6,895 bases of DNA, taken from NCBI GenBank assembly GCA_900549195.1, contig URNK01000094.1, forward strand, positions 1 to 6,895, written 5' to 3'. The notes below the pieces were generated by a model. It was not told the origin of the DNA. It did not search any database and saw only the letters and a program-made list of their open reading frames with translations. Made by a program: the position numbers and the translations under genes. This document shows, piece by piece, positions 1 through 4,624 of the stretch. How positions within the stretch are numbered: the stretch's first letter is position 1; each line of letters starts with the position of its first letter. This stretch comes from an uncultured Collinsella sp. (GTDB taxonomy: Bacteria > Actinomycetota > Coriobacteriia > Coriobacteriales > Coriobacteriaceae).

Positions 1-2
1 AC

Positions 3-395
3 AGCTATTTGGAATATCTCGCTGATGCATTTGGGACGGCAGCGCCCACGCTGTCTGCCGCGGCGACGAAGACGCTCGATGCTTACCGCTGGCCGCGCAA
101 CTATCTGCAGCTCCGCGAGGTCTCGGAACGACTGTATATATTGGTGGGGACGGGCACGGTGGACCGCGCTGTGGCGGAGGAAGTGTTCGCCCAAGAGGAC
201 GTGATTAAGACCGCAACCTTTGGCGCCCCGACGCTTGAAAGTGACCTGTATATCCTGCGACCGCTGGCCGATACCGAGCGAGATATCGCGCATCTGGTTG
301 TAGACCATCTCCACGGCAACCGAACCCGTGCGGCGGAGGTGCTGGGCATAAGCCGTACAACGCTGTGGCGCTTGCTGAAGGACGATGACCGTTGA
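3..395 (+). CDS. Sigma-54-activator-type transcriptional regulator, C-terminal part (5' end outside the window)
   Basis: The reading frame is open from the first bases and ends at TGA 393-395, leaving 130 residues of a longer protein. Residues 1-50 look like the C-terminal lid of an AAA+ sigma-54 activator: the stretch DAYRWPRNYLQLREVSERL (27-45) is a variant of the family's WPGNVRELxNVxERL motif. The WPRNY form is, from memory, typical of PrpR-like regulators. Residues 92-126 form a Fis-type helix-turn-helix with the usual GNRTRAAEVLGISRTTLWRLL pattern split over 105-125, which binds DNA upstream of target promoters. The ATPase core, the GAFTGA loop that contacts sigma-54 and any sensor domain would lie upstream and cannot be seen. 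The internal TTG at 9 is not the true start, since homology continues to the edge. The target genes are unknown; nothing nearby has an evident -24/-12 promoter. Confidence 0.85.
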   Translation, partial: SYLEYLADAFGTAAPTLSAAATKTLDAYRWPRNYLQLREVSERLYILVGTGTVDRAVAEEVFAQEDVIKTATFGAPTLESDLYILRPLADTERDIAHLVVDHLHGNRTRAAEVLGISRTTLWRLLKDDDR

Positions 396-406
396 GCGAG
401 GCGCCC

Positions 407-435
407 GTGACCGCACGCGACGCGTGTGCTACAGT
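407..435 (+). promoter_or_regulatory. Probable promoter of the 191-aa membrane protein gene
   Basis: The -35 candidate is GTGACC (407-412) and the -10 is TACAGT (430-435), with exactly 17 bp between them. A TG one base before the -10 (427-428) makes it an extended -10. Transcription would begin near 441-443, giving a leader of about 38 nt before the ATG at 480. This placement argues against the upstream GTG start at 426, which would lie within the promoter. Confidence 0.5.
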
Positions 436-479
436 CCAAAGCGTTATTGTTTCGATTTGGTTACGGCGTGCGAGGGCAT

Positions 480-1055
480 ATGGCTGAGACTTCAAAACCG
501 AGCCGCAGAAGGCGGAGTGCCGCGCCGGTCAACCGACGCACAACATCGGTGACGTGGGGCAAACACGCCTCGGGGTTTGATGGCTCGTTCAAGCGCACTA
601 AATACGGCTATCCTTCGGCAAGCGCCCGCTTGGCAATGCAGGCAGAGTCCTCGCTGTGGGGCCGCAAACGCGTGGTGGGCTCAAAGCTCAAGCACGACGG
701 AACGCTCGGCTACATCAGCCGCGGGGCGGCTCGCCGCAGCGGGCTCAATCCCGCCGGCTGGCATCGCTACGTGCCGATCGTGGCCGCCGTTGCAGTGATC
801 GTCATCGCGCTCGCTGCGCTCGGATATGCCGGCGGTGGCGCCAACTTGGACGCAATGTTTAAATCGCCCGAGCTCGCGCATGTAGGTACAGAAGTTGTCG
901 AGGGCGCTCAGGCCCAGACGAGCGTCGCGCCCCAGCGCGGTATCGTTGCGGCGGCCTCCACCATCGCCGATGTGCAAAAGGACGAAGACAAGCAAGGCGA
1001 CGACGCCGAAACGACCCAGACAAGCGAAGCGACGACAACTCAAATATCAACATAG
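480..1055 (+). CDS. Hypothetical single-pass membrane protein with basic cytoplasmic N-terminus
   Basis: I do not recognise this 191-aa protein. Residues 1-95 are polar and strongly basic (RRRR at 9-12, many further Arg and Lys). They are followed by one hydrophobic segment at about 97-117 (YVPIVAAVAVIVIALAALGY). The tail of about 70 residues becomes rich in Ala, Glu, Asp, Gln and Thr and looks disordered. By the positive-inside rule, the N-terminus should be cytoplasmic and the tail outside. There is no signal peptidase site, lipobox or known domain. I chose ATG 480 over the in-frame GTGs at 426 and 468 because the predicted transcript starts near 442; the only Shine-Dalgarno-like run, GAGGG (472-476), lies just 3 nt before the ATG, which is tight. 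The gene appears monocistronic, with its own promoter and a hairpin at its end. Function is unknown; an envelope-associated or cytoplasm-anchoring role is a guess. Confidence 0.7.
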   Translation: MAETSKPSRRRRSAAPVNRRTTSVTWGKHASGFDGSFKRTKYGYPSASARLAMQAESSLWGRKRVVGSKLKHDGTLGYISRGAARRSGLNPAGWHRYVPIVAAVAVIVIALAALGYAGGGANLDAMFKSPELAHVGTEVVEGAQAQTSVAPQRGIVAAASTIADVQKDEDKQGDDAETTQTSEATTTQIST

Positions 1056-1057
1056 CT

Positions 1058-1092
1058 TGCCGGCAGAAGGGGACGTTCCTTTTCTGCCGGCA
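1058..1092. terminator. Hairpin between convergent genes, possible bidirectional terminator
   Basis: An 11-bp perfect inverted repeat, TGCCGGCAGAA (1058-1068) and TTCTGCCGGCA (1082-1092), extends inward by two G-U pairs and two G-C pairs to a 5-nt loop (1073-1077). It begins 3 nt after the membrane protein stop and ends 18 nt from the nitroreductase stop, the right place for a shared terminator. Neither side has a proper T-tract, so classic intrinsic termination is not certain. Confidence 0.5.
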
Positions 1093-1107
1093 GTTTGGGA
1101 CACTCCT
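1058..1107. repeat. Possible REP-like dispersed intergenic repeat
   Basis: The hairpin is followed by a second short motif. GGGACGTTCCT (1070-1080, in and beside the loop) resembles GGGACACTCCT (1097-1107) at 9 of 11 positions. Hairpins joined to GGGAC-NN-TCC motifs look to me like repeats that recur between genes in Coriobacteriia genomes. Only one copy lies in this window, so its repetitive nature is inferred and not seen. Confidence 0.35.
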
Positions 1108-1110
1108 GCG

Positions 1111-1632
1111 CTACCTAACGTACACCACGTTGTCGCGGCGCGGCTTTGCCTCGGGTAGCGTGTCCTCGGCGTAGCCCAAAATGCAGTTACCGACACCGCG
1201 CAGGCTGCCGTCGGCGGGCAGGCCCCAGCTGGCCAACAGCTCCAGGCCCTCGGGCGAGTCAAAGACCTCATGCGCGCGGTGAATCCAGCACGAATCGACA
1301 CCCAGTGCATAGGCGGCGTTGAGCAAGTTGCCCATGGCGAGCGAGCCGTCTTCCAGATGGGTGGGCACGCTGCGGTCAACCAGCACCACCACAACGGTCT
1401 TGGCACCGTAGAAGGGGTCGCTGTTGCTGCCCATGACCTGGGCGTTGAGCTGTGAGAGACGCTCGACGGTCGCGGGGTCGGTGACGGCGACAAATGTCAC
1501 CGGCTGGCGGCCCATGCCGCTCGGTGCATATTGGCCGGCTTCGATAATACGTGCAAGCTTTTCAGCCTCGACGGGACGATCGCTGTAGTTGCGGCAGCTG
1601 CGGCGGTGAATGAGTGCTTCGATAGTCTCCAT
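1111..1632 (-). CDS. Nitroreductase-family FMN-dependent oxidoreductase
   Basis: The 173-aa protein has the hallmarks of the nitroreductase fold, a cytoplasmic, usually homodimeric FMN enzyme that moves electrons from NAD(P)H to nitro compounds, quinones or other substrates. The N-terminal HRRSCRNY (9-16) is the phosphate-binding motif for FMN. APSGMGRQP (36-44) is the second FMN-contacting loop. The helix LEDGSLAMGNLLNAAYALG (93-111) is the conserved central helix, and GYAED (153-157) is near the C-terminal FMN-contacting strand. The size suits the short single-domain branch. ATG 1632 is preferred over the in-frame starts upstream (as far as 1728) because AAGGAG lies 5 nt before it and the conserved domain begins at once; upstream residues look like leader translation. 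The gene is divergent from the 96-aa gene and convergent with the membrane protein gene. The physiological substrate cannot be told from sequence. Confidence 0.9.
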   Translation of the reverse strand: METIEALIHRRSCRNYSDRPVEAEKLARIIEAGQYAPSGMGRQPVTFVAVTDPATVERLSQLNAQVMGSNSDPFYGAKTVVVVLVDRSVPTHLEDGSLAMGNLLNAAYALGVDSCWIHRAHEVFDSPEGLELLASWGLPADGSLRGVGNCILGYAEDTLPEAKPRRDNVVYVR

Positions 1633-1637
1633 GGTGT

Positions 1638-1643
1638 CTCCTT
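1638..1643 (-). promoter_or_regulatory. Ribosome binding site fixing the nitroreductase start
   Basis: On the minus strand AAGGAG is followed by five bases (ACACC) and then ATG at 1632. No comparable site precedes the longer in-frame alternatives, so this site decides the start. Confidence 0.8.
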
Positions 1644-1743
1644 GCGGTGGCGTTGCAGATGCCCCGTTCATACCCGTCGGGCTCAAACGATAGACGGTCA
1701 ATTGCCCGGCCAAAAGGATAGATTCCAATTGGGAAAGTAGGTT

Positions 1744-1772
1744 TGCATAAAAGTACCTTCAGAATGTGACAA
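1744..1772 (-). promoter_or_regulatory. Candidate promoter of the nitroreductase gene
   Basis: On the minus strand TTGTCA (1772-1767) is followed after 17 bp by TATGCA (1749-1744). The -35 matches consensus at 5 of 6 positions, while the -10 is weaker. The implied leader is about 105 nt and includes an imperfect palindrome around CCAATTGG (1725-1732), which could be an operator. A TTGACC further in (1701-1696) has no good -10 partner. Confidence 0.35.
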
Positions 1773-1852
1773 ACAAATGGGATGGTTAAACGTTTTATCC
1801 CGTCTACCCTGCGGTTTTTTACCACTTGCCTAAATGACGAACGCATAACCTC

Positions 1853-1907
1853 TGATAAAGGTTTTACTAAAGGAGTACCAACGTTTATCAATGCGCCGTG
1901 GTGGCGC
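1853..1907 (+). promoter_or_regulatory. Structured 5' leader of the 96-aa gene: two consecutive stem-loops
   Basis: TGATAAAGGTT (1853-1863) and AACGTTTATCA (1880-1890) pair as an 11-bp stem with one G-G mismatch. They enclose a smaller TACT/AGTA hairpin (1865-1868 with 1874-1877) whose loop is AAAGG, so a Shine-Dalgarno-like AAAGGAG is partly presented in a loop. A second perfect hairpin, GCGCC-GTGGT-GGCGC (1893-1907), follows directly and ends 6 nt before the real ribosome site at 1914. It matches no riboswitch class I know. I found no convincing promoter between 1740 and 1853, so the transcript start is uncertain. Confidence 0.4.
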
Positions 1908-1913
1908 CGGGCC

Positions 1914-1920
1914 AGGAGGT
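1914..1920 (+). promoter_or_regulatory. Strong ribosome binding site of the 96-aa gene
   Basis: AGGAGGT, a near-perfect anti-16S match, sits 6 nt before ATG 1927. It lies inside the longer frame that begins at ATG 1891, so it decides for the internal start. Confidence 0.8.
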
Positions 1921-1926
1921 AACATC

Positions 1927-2217
1927 ATGTTCCAGGCTGGAGATGTCGTCGAGACCGATTTCGAAGGATTTCTGAAGCTGCTGCGTTCCAAGACGCGCGC
2001 TTTCGTGTCGATCAACGATCACGAGTACTACATCACGCACACCGATGGCTATTGGCGTGTTCAGGATTGCGAGGCCCTCAACGACAAGGGCCACTTTACT
2101 GACTGTTCTGAGTTGGTCAACACGGTCTGCGAGGTCGTCGAGCTGCCGTGGATTGCCGGCAAGAGCCTGCATGACAGCTTCTCGGGCGCTACGGTCTATG
2201 AGGCCGTCGCCGCTTAA
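1927..2217 (+). CDS. Hypothetical small acidic protein, 96 aa
   Basis: I do not recognise a named family. The protein has no membrane segment or signal peptide and should be cytosolic. It is acidic and rich in aromatic residues, with a likely beta-strand-rich middle (residues 25-50, including AFVSINDHEYYITHTDGYWR). It has four cysteines (48, 60, 68 and, loosely spaced, none in a CxxC pair besides these three visible), so metal binding by a classic knuckle is not indicated. The HEYYITHTDGYWRV stretch reads like a compact domain in which the protein senses or binds something, but that is a guess. A strong ribosome site, a structured leader and a strong terminator right after it suggest a well-expressed, monocistronic gene. 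ATG 1891 is rejected as start because its only upstream AGGAG is 15 nt away and its extra residues are Gly/Arg-rich leader. Confidence 0.75.
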   Translation: MFQAGDVVETDFEGFLKLLRSKTRAFVSINDHEYYITHTDGYWRVQDCEALNDKGHFTDCSELVNTVCEVVELPWIAGKSLHDSFSGATVYEAVAA

Positions 2218-2243
2218 CAGGCAATAAAACCCGATTTTCACGT

Positions 2244-2279
2244 GACCGCTGGCGCCGCCCCCGCGCCGGCGGTCTTTTT
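2244..2279 (+). terminator. Intrinsic terminator after the 96-aa gene
   Basis: A 12-bp GC-rich stem pairs GACCGCTGGCGC (2244-2255) with GCGCCGGCGGTC (2263-2274), with a single T-G wobble and a 7-nt loop, and is followed by TTTTT (2275-2279). It starts 26 nt after the stop codon and separates this gene from the MarR-ABC operon. Confidence 0.9.
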
Positions 2280-2322
2280 CTGCCGATAGGCCATAAAAAT
2301 GCACGCATTTGCGGAGAGCCTG

Positions 2323-2351
2323 TTGACGATAGTCAAAACTCGGACTAATCT
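2323..2351 (+). promoter_or_regulatory. Promoter of the MarR-ABC exporter operon
   Basis: TTGACG (2323-2328) and TAATCT (2346-2351) are separated by 17 bp, a good housekeeping-sigma promoter. Transcription should start near 2358, leaving a leader of about 40 nt before ATG 2399. The -35 is also half of a TTGAC-GATA-GTCAA inverted repeat (2323-2336). Confidence 0.75.
2330..2347 (+). promoter_or_regulatory. Operator-like box 1, overlapping the -10
   Basis: TAGTC (2330-2334) and GACTA (2343-2347) form a perfect inverted repeat around an 8-bp centre. It lies over the spacer and -10 of the operon promoter, a typical position for a MarR-family repressor site. Its sequence recurs as box 2. Confidence 0.55.
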
Positions 2352-2361
2352 AGAGACACAT

Positions 2362-2384
2362 AATTGGTCAAAAATCGGACAATT
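2362..2384 (+). promoter_or_regulatory. Operator-like box 2, just downstream of the transcription start
   Basis: This copy repeats box 1 at 15 of 18 positions (2367-2384 against 2332-2349, 35 bp apart), with GTCAAAA and TCGGAC shared. It is itself an imperfect palindrome with AATTG and CAATT ends (2362-2366 and 2380-2384). It covers about +5 to +27 of the predicted transcript, so a bound protein would block promoter escape. Confidence 0.55.
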
Positions 2385-2398
2385 GAATGGTGGGATAG

Positions 2399-2899
2399 AT
2401 GAATAGTGCGGTTACGCTGGTCGACTTCGATCGGTTGCTCAATGGACTCGACCATATCTATTCGGAGTTCTCGCGCGCCTGCGGCCTTTCGGACTGCGCC
2501 TACTGGATGCTCGTCGACACGAGTGCAGCGGGCGGAAGCGTTGCCGTGAGTCGGCTGACGAGTGAATGGTTCTACAGCAAACAGACCATCAATTCGGCGA
2601 TTAAAACGCTTAGGGCGCGAGGGCTTGCGACGTTGGGGTTTGCCGAGGGCAGTCGTAAAAACAAGGTTGTACGACTGACCGAAGAAGGCGTGCGGTTTGC
2701 CAAGCGCTACGCGTTGCCGGCGCAAAAAGCCGAGCAACAGGCATTCGAGGCGCTCGAGCCGTGGGAACAGTGCGAGATCATGCGCTTGGTCGGTAAGTTC
2801 TCCCATGTTCTTAACGAAGAGTGCGAGGCATTTAAACGGCAAGTGGCCGCCGAGAACGAGACTGACGATAAGGGCGAGGGGGACGCATGCGACTCTTAA
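2399..2899 (+). CDS. MarR-family winged-helix transcriptional regulator
   Basis: The 166-aa protein has MarR size and architecture. Helical N-terminal and C-terminal regions (about 8-30 and 108-150) would form the dimer interface around a winged helix-turn-helix. The wHTH spans about 33-100: SRLTSEWFYSKQTINSAIKT (51-70) holds the recognition helix and GLATLGFAEGSRKNKVVRLT (75-94) the wing, followed by EEG. The MarR wing usually has a D-x-R pair; here it reads EGSRKNK, still basic. The last 20 residues are acidic and probably disordered. The family binds palindromic operators as a dimer and releases them on binding small phenolic or drug-like ligands. It is first in an operon with two exporter genes and overlaps the next gene by 13 bp. 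Paired palindromes at its own promoter point to autorepression. Its Shine-Dalgarno is weak (GGTGGGA, 2389-2395). Confidence 0.9.
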   Translation: MNSAVTLVDFDRLLNGLDHIYSEFSRACGLSDCAYWMLVDTSAAGGSVAVSRLTSEWFYSKQTINSAIKTLRARGLATLGFAEGSRKNKVVRLTEEGVRFAKRYALPAQKAEQQAFEALEPWEQCEIMRLVGKFSHVLNEECEAFKRQVAAENETDDKGEGDACDS

Positions 2900-4623
2900 T
2901 GAGGTTTATGAGGCCGTACCGCGGTCTGATTGCGGTGACGCTGTTTGCGGTGCTGATAGATAACGTCGGTACGCTGTTGGTTCCCACGATGCTGGCGAAC
3001 ATGGTCAACACCGGTATTACCACGGGTGATGTCGACTATATATTACGCAACGGCCTGTACATGCTTATCGCGACCGGCATGGCCAGCGGCGGCACGGTGC
3101 TGGGCTGCTATCTTTCGGCGCGCCTGGCCGCCAACGTGGCCTGCGATATCCGCAATGCCGTGTACGACAAGTCGCTCGAGCTGTCCGCCAGCGACTTTGA
3201 GCGCTTTGGCACGGGTTCGATGATCACGCGCTCGCTCAACGACATCAACGTGATTCAGCAAGCTGTCCTTCAGACGATTCAGCTGGTGCTGCCGGTGCCG
3301 TTCTTGGCCGTGGCAGGCATCATTTTTGCTTGGTTCATCGATCCCGCCATGGGTACGCTGCTGGGCGTGGTGGTTGCGATCGTGCTGGTGGCGGCGGTCT
3401 TTACCGTTGCCAACGCCGCGCCGATCTTTATGCGCCTGCAGAGCTTTATCGACCGCATGAACGTGGTGCTGCGCGAGAACATCGTGGGCGTGCGCGTCAT
3501 CCGCGCATTTAACAAGGAGCGCCACGAGGAGCAGCGCCTGGACGAGGTGTTTAGCGATTACGCGGCCAATGCCATCAAGGTCAACCACCTGTTTGTGGGT
3601 CTCGACAGCTCCAGCTTCTTTTTGATGAATATCGCCGAGGTGGCGGTGCTGTGGGTGGGCGGCAACCGCGTGGGCGTCCACGCCATGCAAATCGGTAGCA
3701 TCTCGGCCGTGCTGGAGTACGCGATCCTGATCCTGTTCTTTGTGATGACGGCGCAGATGGTGATTCTGACGCTCCCACGCGCCGCCGCATGCCTGAACCG
3801 TGCGCAGCAGGTGTTGGAGATTGAGCCGAGCATCGTGGACGGCAAGCGCACGCTGGACACGTGCGCGGCGGAGTCTGTTGACGGTGCCGACGCGGTGGCC
3901 GTGTTCGACCACATGTCGTTCCGTTTTGACGATGCCGACGAGGATACCCTGTGCGACCTGAGCTTTGCCTGTCGCCGTAGCCAGACCACGGCGATTGTAG
4001 GCTCGACGGGTTCGGGCAAGTCGACGGTGGCCAAGCTCTTGCTTCGCTTCCACGATGCCACGAAGGGCGCCATTCGCCTGAATGGCATCGATCTGCGCGA
4101 CCTTTCGCAAGACGACATCCGCGGGCGTATCGCCTATGTGCCGCAGAAGGCATGGCTGTTCTCGGGTACGGTGGCGAGCAACCTGCGCTTTGGCAACGAA
4201 GACGCGACTGAGGCTGACATGCTCCATGCGCTGGAGGTTGCCCAGAGCACCTTTGTGCTCGACCAGCCCCAGGGGCTCGATACGCCGGTGGCCCAGGGCG
4301 GCACGAACTTCTCGGGTGGTCAGCGCCAGCGCCTGGCGATTGCCCGCGCACTCATGAAGCATGCCGATCTATATATCTTCGACGACAGTTTTTCGGCCCT
4401 GGACTTTAAGACCGATGCGGCACTGCGCCATGCGCTGCAGGACGAGACGTGCGATGCCGCGGTGCTCATCATCGCCCAGCGCATCTCGACTATTTTGCAT
4501 GCCGATCAGATCGTGGTGCTCAAAGACGGCGAGATCGTGGGCCTAGGCACGCACGACGAGCTCATGGAAACCTGCGAGGTGTACCGCGCAATCGCGGAAT
4601 CGCAGATGAAGGGAGGTGAGTAG
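2887..4623 (+). CDS. Heterodimeric ABC exporter subunit with degenerate ATPase site (permease-ATPase fusion)
   Basis: A 578-aa half-transporter with six membrane helices (about 15-36, 54-76, 128-150, 156-178, 243-260, 272-295) fused to a nucleotide-binding domain from about 338. NBD motifs: Walker A GSTGSGKST (372-380), Q-loop Q420, intact signature NFSGGQRQ (474-481), Walker B LYIFDD (495-500), D-loop SALD (503-506) and switch region IAQRIST (529-535). Asp500 stands where the catalytic Glu should be and Gln531 where the switch His should be. Both changes mark the non-catalytic half of asymmetric exporters such as TM287/288, LmrCD and BmrCD, so it should pair with the next gene's product, which has the opposite pattern. 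The likely role is ATP-driven export of drugs, lipids or peptides; the substrate is unknown. ATG 2887 has GAGGGGG 4 nt upstream; ATG 2899, which overlaps the MarR stop as TAATG, is an alternative. Confidence 0.93.
   Translation: MRLLMRFMRPYRGLIAVTLFAVLIDNVGTLLVPTMLANMVNTGITTGDVDYILRNGLYMLIATGMASGGTVLGCYLSARLAANVACDIRNAVYDKSLELSASDFERFGTGSMITRSLNDINVIQQAVLQTIQLVLPVPFLAVAGIIFAWFIDPAMGTLLGVVVAIVLVAAVFTVANAAPIFMRLQSFIDRMNVVLRENIVGVRVIRAFNKERHEEQRLDEVFSDYAANAIKVNHLFVGLDSSSFFLMNIAEVAVLWVGGNRVGVHAMQIGSISAVLEYAILILFFVMTAQMVILTLPRAAACLNRAQQVLEIEPSIVDGKRTLDTCAAESVDGADAVAVFDHMSFRFDDADEDTLCDLSFACRRSQTTAIVGSTGSGKSTVAKLLLRFHDATKGAIRLNGIDLRDLSQDDIRGRIAYVPQKAWLFSGTVASNLRFGNEDATEADMLHALEVAQSTFVLDQPQGLDTPVAQGGTNFSGGQRQRLAIARALMKHADLYIFDDSFSALDFKTDAALRHALQDETCDAAVLIIAQRISTILHADQIVVLKDGEIVGLGTHDELMETCEVYRAIAESQMKGGE
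4612..4619 (+). promoter_or_regulatory. Ribosome binding site fixing the second ABC start
   Basis: GGAGGTGA, a near-complete anti-16S match, lies 5 nt before ATG 4625 and inside the last codons of the first ABC gene. It decides against the GTG at 4616, which falls within it. Confidence 0.85.
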
Positions 4624-4624
4624 C

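Noticed and set aside
1..4. ACAG at the left edge could be the last four bases of a Tn5 mosaic end
   Set aside because: Four bases are too few to tell from chance, and the reading frame is plausible right through them.
1696..1704. GGTCAATTG upstream of the nitroreductase resembles part of operator box 2, hinting at co-regulation
   Set aside because: Only about nine bases are shared in a rearranged order, without the GTC-N8-GAC spacing of the boxes.
1826..1859. Possible promoter TTGCCT with TAACCT or GATAAA for the 96-aa gene
   Set aside because: The spacers would be 14 or 22 bp, outside the normal range.
1891..1926. Extended N-terminus (12 extra residues) for the 96-aa protein
   Set aside because: The strong AGGAGGT lies inside this extension, and the ATG at 1891 has no ribosome site at proper distance.
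3043..4362. Long minus-strand open frame (439 codons) opposite the first ABC gene
   Set aside because: It is the antisense shadow of a high-GC gene; the translation is His/Arg/Ala/Gln-rich without domains, while the plus strand encodes all ABC motifs.
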